Notes: generated by a model not told the origin, from the letters alone. 64,000 nucleotides of DNA from Tetradesmus obliquus (GCA_030272155.1 CP126205.1:2778501-2842500), one strand, 5' to 3'. Shown: positions 35,701 to 47,189, counted from the first letter of the stretch. A program made the numbers and translations.

Positions 35701-38700
35701 GACATCGTGGTCAACCACAGGTGAGGGTTTGATTATGATGCGAAATTGCAGCCCCTGGTGGTGAGATGCAGCTGAAAGTGTATGTAAATTGTGCTGGTGG
35801 CGGTGAGCTGATCCAGGTGCGCCACCAGCACAACATCAAGGTCATTGCGGATATTGTGGTCAACCACAGGTGCGGGTCTGATGATGCTGGAGATTGGCAG
35901 CTCCTTTTGGTGGTGAGATGCAGTCGAGGGTGTATGTATATTGTGCTGGTGGTGGTGAGCTGATCCAGGTGTGCCACCAGCACAACATCAAGGTCATCGC
36001 GGACATCGTGGTCAACCACAGGTACGGCAATGTAGGCAAGTGTGCTTGCTGCTGATGATGATGCCAGGTATGCTGTGTGAAGCCTGCTGCTGCTTGTTGG
36101 AAAGCCAACAGATGAGCAGTAGCATGAGCCCCAGTCATGCCAGCGCTGTTGGTCAATCACAAGTCCTGCTGCTGGTTGCAGTGCAGCCATGTTGCAGAGT
36201 GTTAAAGCAGGCTGCTGTGCATGTGGTTGGCGTAAGGCTCATCATGTTGATGCTGCTTTGCTTGCAGGTGTGCCACGTACTAGGGTCAGGGTGGCTAGTA
36301 GAACGATTCCATTGGGCGGCTGCACCTGTTGAATTTCCATCCAATCATCGGCTCACTGACGTGTATTGGTGTTGCTTGGCTTGCAGGCGCGCCACCTACC
36401 AGGGCGAGGGCGGCAAGTAGAACGCTTCCAGTGGGCGGCTGCGCCTGTTGAATGTCTGTCTAATCTTCGGTTAACTGACGTGTGTTGGTATTGCTTGGCT
36501 TGCAGGTGCGCCACCTACCAGGGCGAGGGCGGCAAGTGGAACAAGTTTGGCGGGCGCCTGGCATGGGACAACACCGCCATCTGCAACAACAACCCGGCCT
36601 GGTCCGGCCGCGGCGCGCACAAGACGGGCGACGACTACCCCGCAGCACCCAACATCGACCACACACAGGTGCGCGGATCAGTAAATCAGCCACATGGTCA
36701 ATGGTTGCTGGTTGATGGTGGCTAGGCCAAGCGTAGTGATCGGCATTGCATTTTTTGCTGGCCAATAACCACGTGCTTCTTGCGCATGCTGCAGGGTCAG
36801 TAACATCATCAACCATGTCGTGTGCCTGGTCACTACACTGCACATGCAAACTTGGTGTCTTACGAGCTCAAGTGCCTGTCTTCCTGCCATCCTGCAGGAG
36901 CGCATCCAGAACGACATCATCGAGTGGCTGCGCTTCCTGAAGAACAGCATCGGCTTTGACGGCTGGCGCTACGACTTTGTGCGCGGCTACGGCGGCCAGT
37001 TTGTGAAGATCTACACGGACGCCACGGTGCGAAGGGCAGCATGCTCACTCATATCAATGGATCATACATTGCCAACATCGAGTTTGATTTGTTTGCTTGA
37101 TCGGCACAGGGATCACGTGCTGTGGCTGACGTCCGACTAGCGCGCTCCGGCAGCAGGTGCTGGGCTGTGCTGCGAATGTGAACTGAAAATGTGTGTGTGT
37201 GTGTTGCTGCAGGTGCCGGAAATGGCGTTTGGCGAGTACTGGGACACCTGCGAGTACACCGACGGCGTGCTCAACTACAACCAGGTGCGCAGCTGCAGCA
37301 GAAGCGCGTGGTATCGGTCACTGTACTGCAACCAGCGTATGCATGCTATATCACAACACTGATGGCGTGCTCATTCACAACCAGGTGCCCAAACGCACTG
37401 CATTGCAGTCACGGAGAACCCCAGCTGATGGGTAGCAGCATGCACACAGGTGGCAATAGCATGGCACTCATATGTGCCACTTTGTCCTGAACGTGTTCTT
37501 TTATGTGCTGCCGCAGGACGCGCACCGCCAGCGCACCGTCAACTGGGTGGACGCCACTAGCAGACAATGTGCTTAACTAATGTGCCCTGTTGTTGTGTGC
37601 TGTTGCTGCCGCAGGACGCGCACCGCCAGCGCACCGTGAACTGGGTGGACGCCACCGGTGGCACCAACGCAGCCTTTGACTTCACCACCAAGGGCATCTT
37701 GCAGGAGGCGCTGGGCAGGAACGAGCTCTGGCGCCTCGTGGACGCGCAGGTGCGGCTGGTTTCGAGGGGCTTTTGCAGAAAAGGGATGCAGTAGATGTAG
37801 AGGGTCCTGCCCTGGACAGTGCTGTGAGTCAGCAGTGTGCACCCGCTTGACAAGGGTGAATTCAGTTTCATTTATGGTGCATGCCTCAGCAGTGCAGTTA
37901 GCTTCTTCTTTTGTCTTGCCCATGCGCCACTGTTGCTTGCTGCTGACATTGATGTTGTTCGCCTGCTGCTCTGCCGTCTGCTGCACAAAATTTACCCCAG
38001 CTGTCCCGCACGGGCTGCTCGCCAGGCTTTGTACGCATGGGGCCGTCGTGCGCCATCACTCTCACTGCTTGATGCTGATGCTGACACTACTCCTGCTGTC
38101 TGCTCTGTTCTTTGTTTGTCTCATGTCCCGCAGGGCCGCCCGCCAGGCTTTGTGGGCATGTGGCCATCCCGCGCCATCACCTTCATTGTCTGCTGCCAAT
38201 GCTGATGCTGACACTGCTGTGCTGCCTGGTGTGTGCTGTGTGTTTCTCCCTGCAGGGCCGCCCGCCAGGCTTTAAGGGCATGTGGCTGTCGCGCGCCATC
38301 ACCTTTATGTCTGCTGCCAATGCTGATGCTGACACTGCTCTGCTGCCTGCTGTATGCTGTGTATTTTTCCCCGCAGGGCCGCCCGCCAGGCTTTGTGGGC
38401 ATGTGGCCATCCCGCGCCATCACCTTCATCGACAACCACGACACGGGCTCCACGCTCAACCACTGGCCCTTCCCCAACAACCACCTGCAGGAGGGATACG
38501 CCTACATCCTCACGCACCCGGGCACCCCCTGCGTGTTCTACGACCACCTCTACGCAGAGGGAGGCCTGCGCGAGGTGTGTTAACATTGTGATGTGATGTT
38601 TTGTGATGTAATGTTACATCACATGCGGCTGCCAGCGCTTGTGCTGTGGGTTGTTCTTGTTAGTGCTCCCGTACAGCACTGGTGCCCTATCGTAGTCTGA

Positions 38701-39277
38701 CAATCAGCCCTGATGAAGCGCTCGCGGCCTGCTGTGCCGTGCCGCAGCGTCGAGATAGCGAGCTTTGCAAGCTTCGTTGTGCACGTGCCTGTGACTGCCT
38801 CATATCAAACTTATCCATCACAGCCGCGCTGATCTCCGTTGTACGACTGCCTCTTATTTCACTTATCGATAACAGCCGCGCTGACCTCCCTTGTTTGTTT
38901 CGCTGTGCCTGCCTGTTCCGCAGTGCATCCTGGACCTGCTGGCAGTGCGCAAGCGCCACAACTTGGACTGCATGCATCAGCGTTAATTTTAATAGTTCAC
39001 TTGGATATGTGTCTGCTGTACTTGTCCCTGCGCGCAGTGCATCCTGGACCTGCTGGCGGTGCGCAAGCGCCACAACCTGGACGTCCGCGCCAAGGTGCAG
39101 GTGCGCAAGGCGGCCGGCGACGTGTACGCCGCCACCATCAACGACGCAATCGCCGTCAAGATCGGCCGCGGCGACTGGTCACCCAACAGCGCCCGCATCG
39201 AGGCGCCGGGCGGCAAGCAGTGGGTGCGCGCGTGCAACGGCAAGGATTGGGCCTGCTGGGAGGTGGGCACCAAGTGA
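32738..39277 (+). CDS. Alpha-amylase (GH13), plastid-type, with N-terminal ACT-like extension
   Basis: Hydrolyses internal alpha-1,4 bonds of starch. Exons: 32738-32935, 33191-33322, 33631-33789, 34021-34162, 34393-34531, 34926-35127, 35467-35720, 36506-36668, 36898-37026, 37213-37284, 37615-37749, 38377-38574, 39038-39277; they close at 720 aa. Residues 1-66 look like a transit peptide. About 75-165 form a beta/alpha segment ('[20 protein letters not shown]', '[18 protein letters not shown]') resembling an ACT domain, then a helical Ala-rich linker. The catalytic part starts at '[18 protein letters not shown]' and has all four GH13 regions: '[10 protein letters not shown]', '[13 protein letters not shown]' (nucleophile Asp), 'AFGEYWD' (acid Glu), '[10 protein letters not shown]'. 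The C-terminal beta domain ends '[12 protein letters not shown]'. It resembles plant AMY3 catalytically but lacks a recognisable CBM45 pair. Introns carry numerous copied exon edges. Confidence 0.93.
34770..34990 (+). repeat. Copy of acceptor plus exon 6 start, amylase
   Basis: GCAGGCAGGAGGCAGCTGCT occurs at 34781 and 34922. The upstream copy shares about 70 bp with the start of exon 6 (34926 on) and then diverges. Confidence 0.88.
35300..35520 (+). repeat. Copy of acceptor plus exon 7 start, amylase
   Basis: GGCGTTCAAC(A/T)GGGAGAGCC with GAGCCACAAGCGCAACTGGT starts at about 35306 and at the used exon start 35467, each after a CTG-rich tract. The upstream copy runs about 50 bp, to GACTGCATC. 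Confidence 0.88.
35650..36025 (+). repeat. Three copies of exon 7 end plus donor, amylase
   Basis: The GH13 region I coding end, GAGCTGATCCAGGTGTGCCA... to AACCACAGGT (35657-35722), recurs at about 35803-35873 and 35958-36023. Each copy encodes [15 protein letters not shown] and keeps a CAGGT donor. Confidence 0.93.
36255..36545 (+). repeat. Three copies of acceptor plus exon 8 start, amylase
   Basis: GCTTGCAGG(T/C)G(T/C)GCCAC units are at about 36260, 36380 and 36499, spaced about 120 bp. The middle copy keeps ATYQGEGGK and the first is decayed. A shared stretch (GTGGGCGGCTGCGCCTGTTGAAT-like) joins the first two. Confidence 0.88.
37230..37392 (+). repeat. Copy of exon 10 end plus donor, amylase
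   Basis: GACGGCGTGCTCAACTACAACCAGGTGC at 37261-37288 has a decayed copy at about 37358-37388 (GATGGCGTGCTCATTCACAACCAGGTGCC). Confidence 0.75.
37508..37665 (+). repeat. Copy of acceptor plus exon 11 start, amylase
   Basis: GCCGCAGGACGCGCACCGCC occurs at 37511 and 37609. The upstream copy continues about 45 bp ([14 protein letters not shown]) and then diverges. Confidence 0.9.
37995..38440 (+). repeat. Four-fold array of acceptor plus exon 12 start, amylase
   Basis: CGCAGGGCCGCCCGCCAGGC units start at about 38128, 38253 and 38372, with an older copy near 38005. Three encode GRPPGF(V/K)GMW(P/L)SRAITF. The intervening ~60 bp (TGCTGCCAATGCTGATGCTG...) is also repeated. The last copy is the used exon 12. 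Confidence 0.92.
38918..39090 (+). repeat. Copy of acceptor plus exon 13 start, amylase
   Basis: CAGTGCATCCTGGACCTGCT occurs at about 38921 and 39035. The upstream copy shares about 48 bp ([15 protein letters not shown]) and is followed by intron text. Confidence 0.9.
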
Positions 39278-39393
39278 GGTGGCACCAAGTGACCTCAGTG
39301 AGCTCTTCAGGAGGAGGACTTGAGGGGTGTGCTGCAGCAGCTGGCAGCGCAGCCGGTAAGGATTGGGCGTGCTGAGAGGTGGGCACCAAGTAA
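39244..39393 (+). repeat. Copies of the amylase stop-codon region in the 3' UTR
   Basis: The end of the CDS (GGATTGGGCCTGCTGGGAGG...CACCAAGTGAGG) is followed by a short copy (GAGGTGGCACCAAGTGA, 39277-39292) and a longer one (about 39357-39391, GTAAGGATTGGGCGTGCTGA). Confidence 0.85.
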
Positions 39394-41539
39394 GCGAGGA
39401 AGGTTTAAACGCCGCGCAGGAAGGTTTGAAAGGTCGTAGCAGCAGCTGGCGGTACCGCCTGGTCCACCAGCTGGCTGGCGGCTGATGGTTTGGTGTGTGT
39501 GCAGTGGAGGCAGCGGAGGCACTGGAGTTGAGGAAGGGATAGGAAAGGAGGTGCTGTGCTGCAGGGGAAGGAGGTGTGATTTGTGCAGCTAGTCGGACGC
39601 ATTGACTGGCTTGGGCAGTGGATAGCTTTATGCATTGATCGATCAAGGCGCATGCACTGGCAGTGGCGTGTAGGTGCAGCAGCAACAGCAGCAGCAGCCT
39701 GTCTGTGTTTGCTGCTGGCGTGTATGGTGCCGTCTGGGGTGTGTGGTGGCTTGGGTGCAGTATCAGGCCCCTGGTTGCATGTTACTATGATTTACATTTG
39801 TGTCTGATGGGGCAATGGTGTGTGCATCTACAGTTTGCAAGTTGGTGCTTCAGCTGTGGACCTTGCCAGTATGCTTGCACTGCCTGGCATGCACAGAAAC
39901 CACTTGATTCCTGCTTTTGCTCAATAGCAGTGCGTGCTGCTGCTGCAAGCGTCAACTGCAAATGCAGAAGCAACAAGGCAGTCTGGTGTCATGCTGTTGA
40001 AACCTGTGCAGCAGTCTGAGAGTTTTTGTGCAACTGTTCTGCAAGCAGTCTGGTGGCTGTTGCTTCAGCTCTGCTTACGTGACGCGGAAGACTGGCAGTG
40101 CCTGGCAGGTGCACTCATCATTCAGGTTTCCAGACATGAGCCAAGTGTGCTGTCTGATATTTCCACCGTGCAAGATTGAAGCAATCGCCACACATGCTGG
40201 GGCGGTCGCAAGCTCCACGCGCGTCTTGTGTGGGGTGTGCGTGGGGTAGGCATGTGCGATGGCGCGGTGTGTACTATTGTGGGCTTCAACTGCTGCGTGT
40301 GTGCAACTGCATGCGTGATAATGACACGCTACTCAGCGGCTGCTGCAGAATCGGATGTGAGACAATGAAAAGCAGGCACCTGCTGTGTAAGTGCTTGCGT
40401 GTGGGCACGCGTAGCAAACGCCGCGTTTGAATCTGACCGCGTGTGTAACATTCAGTGTCCTGTGCGCCCGCCACAATCAAGCCGTTCTACTTGCTAGTAG
40501 CAATGACGGTGGACCCATTGATGCTGGCAAGCTGTCTGATTCTCCAGGGAAAACTACATGTATGACACGTTTGTGGTGTACCAGGCGGCAAAGTGCGCAG
40601 CAAAGACTGCAATTCTTTATAAAGACCGTAGGCTGTCACAACACGGCATCGTAACAGGGGCAGCTGCTCCCTGCACATTGCTGTGCATTGTTGGCCAAAG
40701 CACTTCACCCTGCTGCTAGCCGTGCTGTTGCCGGCTTTAGCAGGATTCATACAAACGAAAACCGTGTTTTTGCCTGGCCGCAGGTACCATGTCAAGCACA
40801 GCTTCATTTGAAACAGTCCCCTTGGACAAGGGTTCGAGGGGGTTATTTTCTTGAGGTTCGTCAGCAGGGTGATTGGCAGTTGAAGATTGCATGCACGACT
40901 TACCTTTTTATCTTATTTAGCTTTTTTTATCGATACGACATCCGCCAGTCTCAATTGACAGTTGTGTAAGAAGCCGTGACGTGGTCTGATTCTTGGCAAG
41001 CCGCAAAAAGCTGTCGACGGGTGCTTCAAATACTGTAGGTCTGGCCTCATGTACCGTTTTGTGTTGGAGTTGGAGTTGAATGGCCTGATCATCGTCTCCA
41101 GCTGCTGTTGCTGTAGTTGCTGCTGCCATGCTGCAGCAACACTGCATAGCAACTTCTTTGCGCTGACAACTGGGCGGCTAGGAGATGTCGATTGTTGCTA
41201 CCCTATAACAACAACGGTTGATGTGTGAGTTGCAGCAGCAACTCTTGAACACATCACCTGCTAGCAACCAACCGCTGCAACTGCATCCATGCACATCTGC
41301 TGCTCAACGCGGCCAACACTTGACTGCCGCTGTACCTCCTGCCTTGGCTCCCATCCAATCTCTTGCAGGCATCAGCTGCCTCCACCACGCAGCATCAGCA
41401 CAGCCACAGCTTGCAGGACGCAACCAGCAGTGCAGCTTCAGCGCTCACAACCAACAGCAAAGGGCTAGTTATTACAGCGCAGCAGCTATCTCCCAGCAGC
41501 CCAGAGGTCACCTCAGCACCAACCAAACCAGTCAACGCA
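39394..41539. other. 2.1-kb spacer after alpha-amylase
   Basis: No supported gene. Short Ala/Gln/Ser-rich frames near 41218-41540 could be leader or low-complexity sequence of the next gene; an in-frame ATG at 41363 would extend that protein by 59 residues of low complexity. Confidence 0.4.
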
Positions 41540-42562
41540 ATGGCGGCAGTGCTCACTGTCGACGAAGAGGTGTTCAAAAGTGCAGCACGTGTGACCAGCG
41601 CGTTCCTGCTGCTGCTCGCTGGCTGCCTGGTGTGGCAGGGCGTCACCAGGACCAGCCATATGATTGCGGTACGCTGCAGGAATTTTGGTCAACTTTGACC
41701 CAACTTTGACCAACTGTGAACATGGCAGTGTCACATGCTGCAGCGCGTATTGCTGCCTGCACAGTTTACACACTGCGCAGCAGTGCCAGCGCAACAGCAG
41801 CTGTGTGCAGCTACTGCGTATGCCGCAAGGCTCACCTGGGGAGGCTCGAGCAGCATGCATGCCAGATCATTTACAGCGCAGTATGCACACTGACATCTGC
41901 TCAGGATGCCTGCAGCCATGTTACTAGAGAGCCAGTAAACCTCTGCTCAACTGTTGGCAGTCCTTACAGACAGACAAACCAAACAAGATGAGCGGTGCCG
42001 CACCAATGCAAGGAATGCGCAGAGTGCGCAACGCACTGCAATGCACTCGCCCTGCTGACGTGGATGTCGCTGTTTTTATTCATCAAGCTGCTGTCACGCT
42101 GCCGCACCAGGCGGTCAAACGCATGGAGCGCTACAAGCGGTCAAAGGATGCCAGCCTGCTGCCCATTGACCGCACCGTTTGCGTAACTGGCTGTCTGCAT
42201 CAAACTGCTGCCGCTGCTGCGCCAGGCGGTCAAGCGCAAGGAGCGCTTTGAAAGCACAGCTGCAACCACCCGTTTCAGCACAGGGAATCTGCCGCTCATG
42301 TGTTGCTTGCCCATCCACTTGCATCCAACTGCTTCCGCTGCTGCATAGGCGGTCAAGCGCAAGGAGCGCTATGAGCGGGCAAAGGATGTCAGCCTGCTGC
42401 CCATTGACCGCACCGTTTGTGTTACTGGCTGTTTCCATGCAACTGCTGCTGCTGCTGCTGCTGCAGCAGGCGGTCAAGCGCAAGGAGCGCTATGAGCGGG
42501 CAAAGGATGTCAGCCTGCTGCCCATTGACCGCACCGTTTTTGTTGCTGGCTGTTTCCATCCA

Positions 42563-42600
<38 letters not shown>

Positions 42601-43239
42601 ACAGGCGGTCAAGCGCAAGGAGCGCTATGAGCGGGCAAAGGATGTCAGCCTGCTGCCCATTGACCGCACAGTGGGCAACCTGCTGGAGTGGATGCCTGTC
42701 TTCTTTGGCTTCTTCTGGACGTCCATGATACTGACAGGTGCGATGTTGTTCCTTGCATATTGTTTGATTATACTGCATAGTTCTGCAGCAGGTGATTGCA
42801 GACCATGCGTCTTGTTGCACTTCCTTTTGGAATAGATGCCCATCATTCTGTGAGATCTTTTGGACGTTCGTGGTGCTCACAGGTAACATGTTGCCGCAGG
42901 GCACACTGCGGCCGACACTAGCTGCATGGAGTGACTGACCAGTGTTTGTCACACACCCCTATTTCCTGCAGGGAGCTTGCTGCACAATGCCAACTGCAGT
43001 ACAAACGTGCCTGTTGTAAAAATGCGTCTGTGTGATGCTTTCTGTGTGCTCTTGCAGGTGGTGCCACTGTAACCGCCGGCTGGGTGTACGTCGCATTCCG
43101 GGCGCTGTACCCATTCGTGGCTGTCAATAAGGGTGTCACTACAGCTGGAGCCAAGCCGCTGATCCTGATCGCCACCGTGCCGGCGTATGGCGCACTTTTT
43201 GCGCTGGCGTCACCCGTGATCCGTGCTGTCTTCTTCTGA
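41540..43239 (+). CDS. Small MAPEG-like integral membrane protein
   Basis: Exons: 41540-41668, 42605-42737, 43058-43239; they close at 147 aa, the usual size of MAPEG proteins (microsomal glutathione S-transferase / FLAP superfamily). Visible features: an N-terminal membrane segment ('AFLLLLAGCLVW'), a charged loop ('VKRKERYERAKD'), the segment 'RTVGNLLEWMPVFFGFFW', which fits the MAPEG (R).xxN.xE.xPxF motif at the start of helix 2, and two further hydrophobic helices ('VTAGWVYVAFRALYPF', 'LILIATVPAYGALFALA'). Four membrane helices are expected for the family. Substrate and compartment cannot be inferred. The start at 41540 is preferred because the upstream in-frame extension is low complexity and contains a good acceptor-like CTTGCAG. 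Intron 1 contains four copies of the exon 2 start. Confidence 0.62.
42105..42660 (+). repeat. Five-fold array of acceptor plus exon 2 start, MAPEG-like gene
   Basis: CAGGCGGTCAA(G/A)CGCA(A/T)GGAGCG units have exon-like starts at about 42111, 42226, 42350, 42470 and 42605, spaced 115-135 bp. Four continue for about 65 bp encoding ERYERAKDVSLLPIDRTV; the copy at 42226 is shorter. Copies are followed by CTG-rich tracts of growing length, up to about 40 bp, that lead into the next acceptor. Only the last reads on into exon 2. Confidence 0.94.
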
Positions 43240-43475
43240 AGCGTGCAGCTCTGCTGGCTTGGCGGTTGGATGTGCTGGCACAGATGGTCTTGAGTGTCCA
43301 GCAACTGCTGGCAAGTAGGGTGCTGCGCAGCAGAGGTGATGCGCATGAGAGATGCACCGCCTCTGCACATCCAGTGGATCTGCAGAGCATTATTAAGCCT
43401 GTATCTGTGCTGCAGTGGCAATGGCGTCTGCCGGTGACACCACCTGTGATCCGTGCTGTCTTCTTTTGAGGTTTG
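43205..43475 (+). repeat. Downstream copy of the MAPEG-like gene stop region
   Basis: The last ~30 bp of the CDS with stop (GTGATCCGTGCTGTCTTCTTCTGA, ends 43239) is copied at about 43445-43470 with a TTTTGA ending. Confidence 0.8.
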
Positions 43476-44272
43476 AAGCTGGTTCCAGCAACAGCGCTGG
43501 CAATTGAGGCATCGCAGTGCTGTGGGCAGCTGAGGTGCCGCAGAGCGATTGTGTCATGTAGTGGTCACTGTCAGTACAATGTCTTTTGAGGTCAATTGTG
43601 CTGGTTGCCCAAACCTTGCGTCATCGAGTGAGGTCGCCATTGTTGAAAGAAAGAATAACGGGCTAGCCAGCGCTGTGTTGCCGTCGTGTAACACATCAAC
43701 TGTGCACATTATGCGCTGGATGTAATCAACTAGTACTACCACTCTTTAGTACAGAGGCTGCTCAAGCCTACTAGGTGGTACCTCTATTCCAGGACTCCCG
43801 AAGGTTCGGAACCCCGGGCTTAACAAGAGGGTTTGGCACTTGAGCTGTACTGCTATCAGGCGTGCCTGGCCTATCTCGTGCGTGTACATGCGCTTTGCCC
43901 TAGCGCACCAGCTGGCATTGACTTCTGCATGCTATTCTCAAACCCAGCTTGGCGATAGACCTTGAAGCATACCAGAAACATACGCAGATGATCACCTCGT
44001 GGCACAGTCAGTTCCCTTTCAAATGCAGATGGCCAGCTCGCTGAACCGTCAACTGCTGTACAACACTATGCCACAGGGCAAGTACGACCCTCAGTTAGCG
44101 CAGCTCACGCCCTGCGACAGCCATGTTGTGTTGCCTTTGTTACACAGCCTCTCTGTGTTGGCTGAACATCACATGTAGCTCACCGGCAAACTCAAACTAC
44201 AGCTATTGCGACCCAGCAAGTAACGAACCAACAAATCACATACCGCCAGAAATAACCGTGACCCCGGGTTAG
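43476..44272. other. Convergent spacer, MAPEG-like gene / SGNH hydrolase
   Basis: No supported gene. It should hold both 3' UTRs: TGTAA on + at 43687-43691 and TTACA (TGTAA on -) at 44140-44144, the latter about 130 nt after the SGNH stop. Confidence 0.45.
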
Positions 44273-45794
44273 TCATAACATGCCTATGCGGTTGCTGCTG
44301 CCGCTCCTGCTGCTGCTGCTGCTGCTGCTGCCAGCCGCCGTGGGACACAAGCAGCCCCGCAGTGGGACACGTGGACTAATCGCATTGAAGATCTGCCAGG
44401 CCAGCATATCATACCCCTTCTCTGTCAGATGCAGCAGATCGTCCTGCATCTCTGCCCTCCTCTCAGGAGGCATTGACCAGAAGCCAAACCAAAAGCTCGG
44501 CAGCTCTGCTAGATACACACGAGGCTGCCCACAGTCCCCTGCAGCAGGCTGTGCTGCCACCCAGTTGCGCATCAGCACGGCGAGTTCTAGCCGCTGCTGC
44601 TCATTTTTGCTGCTGCGGGAGACGAAGCGGTTGGGGAAGGGAGGGATGGCAAGGACGTTGGCTCCGGAAGCAGTTGCCAGCCGGTAGGCCTGCAGTTGAG
44701 CCAGTCATAGCACACAGAAGGAGTGACGTTAGGAGTGGAAGTGCTTAGGGAGTAATTAAGCAAGTGGCAACCATGCTGCAGGAGTGACGTTGGCTGGTCC
44801 GGAAGCAGTTGCCAGCTTGTATGCCTGCAGTTGAGCCGGTTACAGCACACAGAAGAAGTGACGTTGGAGTGGAAGCGCTCAGGAGTGATCACGCAAGTTG
44901 TAACGTTACCATGCTGCAGGGGTGATGTTGGCTCCTCCGGAAGCAGCTGTCAGCCGGTAGGCCTGCAGGGGTGGAGGGTGGGAGCAGTTGTGTGAGATGT
45001 GAGAGGTGTGAGGTGTGAGGGTGGGAGCAGTTGTGTGAGGTGTGAGGGTGGGAGCAGTTGTGTGAGGTGTGCCACATGCTGCAGCTGGTTAGAAGTAGTA
45101 GTAGTGCATGCAGGAGCATACGCAGCGCGTTGCTGTCGCTGCAGTGCTGCGGCTGCACATGTGCGCCCCAACATGATGCACTGTTGCTGCATTGCTTCTG
45201 CAAGCATCCTCTCACCGTGCATGCGGGGTGTTGCTGCATCCTGACATTTGAACACATCCCTGTCAGTCGCCTGCAGCAGCATCCCCGCCACACATGTAAG
45301 CATATGTTTCCCCTAACTGCACTCGAGCTCACCTCTACAAGCTTTGGCATGATTGCAGCTGCAGTGTAGTTGCCAGCGCCCAGGTCATTCACTCCTGCCA
45401 TTACTACCACCCACTGGTAACCCTGGCCTTGCTGCTTTGCCTGCTCCAGCTGGCTTTGCATGAGTGGGACAAGTGTGACATCTAACACCTGCCCGTTGTC
45501 TTTGGCCTTTTGGAAGACACCCATGTGGTTGAAAGCTGTGAGGCAGCAGCAGCAGCAGCAGCAGCATCAGCAGCAGGAACAGCAGGGTGACGTACTGTAG
45601 CAGGGTTTGTGTAAGCAAGCTTCTGCAGGCGGTGTGGGCGGTTGCGTGCTGTCCAGTGGAGCAAACTTTGGTAGCTGGAGGCTGCTCTACAGTTGCTCAG
45701 TGCACGCACACACTTGCTAAAAGCTTATGGTGTTGGAGTGGTGTTTCTGGCAGGCTGCCGGTGTTGCTGTGCACATTGAGCCAGCTGCTGCTGC

Positions 45795-45833
<39 letters not shown>

Positions 45834-46332
45834 AAGTCACAGACGCCATTGTATCTGCAGCTCAAGCAATCAGGGACATCACCTAGTCACAACAGGTAGA
45901 GGGGTTTGCACGAGCTGCTGCCTCTTACAGTGCAGCAGCAGCTGGCTGTAGCTGCATGCATGTCCGCTTCAACATGCATCATTACTTCACGGATAGCTGC
46001 TGCTGAATAGCTGCTGAAGACCACTTGAACATATAATTGCATTTGAGTAGCGTGTCTTCTGAATCACCTGCTGTTGTGACACTAGGCGTAGCTCTGTTCT
46101 TGAACTTCCTATCAAGCAGCGCTTGCAGCCTGAGCGAGTAAGGATGGTTCAGCTGCTTTGATGGCACAGCTCCTTTGGTGAGGCTGTCTCCGATTGCTAG
46201 CACTCTGAAAGCACACTGTTGCGCGGGTGGGCAGGACTGTGCGCTAGCTAGCACCAACAGCAGCTGTGTGCACACTGCTGCTGCCAGCCATGCTGCCCGG
46301 GCGGTGCACAGGAGCCCGCGGCTGCGGCCCAT
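44273..46332 (-). CDS. Secreted SGNH/GDSL hydrolase (esterase/lipase-like)
   Basis: Exons in transcript order: 46332-46068, 45535-45333, 44689-44273; they close at 294 aa. The N-terminus is a signal peptide ('WLAAAVCTQLLLVLASA'). SGNH landmarks appear in order: block I 'FRVLAIGDSLTKGA' (nucleophile Ser), block III 'VVVMAGVNDLGAGN' (Asn), and block V 'DDLLHLTEKGYDMLA' (Asp and His, D-x-x-H). This is the triad arrangement of single-domain GDSL esterases acting on sugar esters, lipids or wall polymers; the substrate cannot be told. The tail is Ser/Arg-rich ('SSSSSSRSGSS') with no clear retention signal. The acceptor of the last exon lies in a ~135-bp tandem repeat, and the copy nearest the coding region was chosen because it alone stays open. 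Confidence 0.88.
44660..44975 (-). repeat. Three copies of acceptor plus last-exon start, SGNH gene
   Basis: On the minus strand, CTGCAGGC(C/A)TAC... exon-start units begin at about 44968, 44826 and 44689, encoding AY(R/K)L-A-ASG. Unit length is about 135 bp including shared intron text (GTTGGAGTGGAAG-like on the plus strand). This mirrors the arrays of the plus-strand genes. Confidence 0.88.
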
Positions 46333-46973
46333 TTTAGGGGATTATCAAGCCGATATTGCTCAGTTATGCGTTACGCGATAGTCAGAGCAGCACAGAAACG
46401 TTGAGGCGGAAGTCGATCAGAAAATGTGGTGCGAAAATAAGCGCACTTTGCAGCAAGCAGTTGAAACTTATATGATCTTTAATCAGACAAAATGTGACCT
46501 TGGCGACGGTGGAAGTTTGCCAAGGAAGGCCACGCAGGTCTTGGTCGCAGTGTGTTTTGTTGTGTTGCTCGTCGGCCTACATCAACTTCGTTATCTGTTT
46601 ACAAATGCATCAATTCTGAACGTGTAGCAGTTTGCTTTTCGCCATCAGAACGATGAGCTATCGGAACATGGGACACACACTGGTGTCACCAGCCTGGTGA
46701 CCGACCTAGCGGGACCAACTGAAGTGCTGATGCTCCACACCGAACCCGGGCACATAAGTATATAATACGCAGAGTGTTCGAGCAGGTTACTGGCACCGCA
46801 GCAACCGGCCTTGCCTCATGCTGAAGCATCAATTGCAGATCGTCTCGCTGAAGAGCAGTCAGTGCAGCTGAAAGGGCGGCACACTTCGCTAGCCATAGCT
46901 TGATACAATCACCAACTTACACCTCTGCAGTCAGCTTCTGCTGCCGCTGCAGCAGCACCTCCAAGCGCTGCAC
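46333..46973. other. SGNH promoter region and VPS37 3' end
   Basis: No gene seen. The TTACA at 46917-46921 (TGTAA on the minus strand) is a candidate VPS37 poly(A) signal. An A/T-rich TATATAATAC at about 46757 has no clear distance relation to a start. Confidence 0.35.
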
Positions 46974-47125
46974 CTAGGCGCTGTTGTTGCTGCCGCCCGC
47001 CCCACCGCCACCGCCCACCCCACCCCCAGCTATCTCACCCAGCAGCGTCTCAGCCGCCTGCCGCTGCATATCCAGCACATAAATTAAAACGCATTTGCTG
47101 TGGAGCCCGCAACACGCCGGGTCTG
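46974..47125 (-). repeat. Diverged downstream copy of the VPS37 terminal exon end
   Basis: Minus-strand sequence from about 47080 down to 46978 repeats the last part of the VPS37-like CDS. 'DMQRQAAETLLGEIAGGG' corresponds to 'DLKRQAAEALLSVMAGSG' of the real gene, and both are followed by a Gly-rich tail and stop. About 200 bp separate the copies. It is either a relic of terminal-exon duplication or an alternative last exon. Confidence 0.8.
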
Positions 47126-47189
47126 TTGCCAGGGCAGCTGTATGTAAAGCAGGACTCGCTGGAGGACAAACAATGAGGCACACGCTTGG

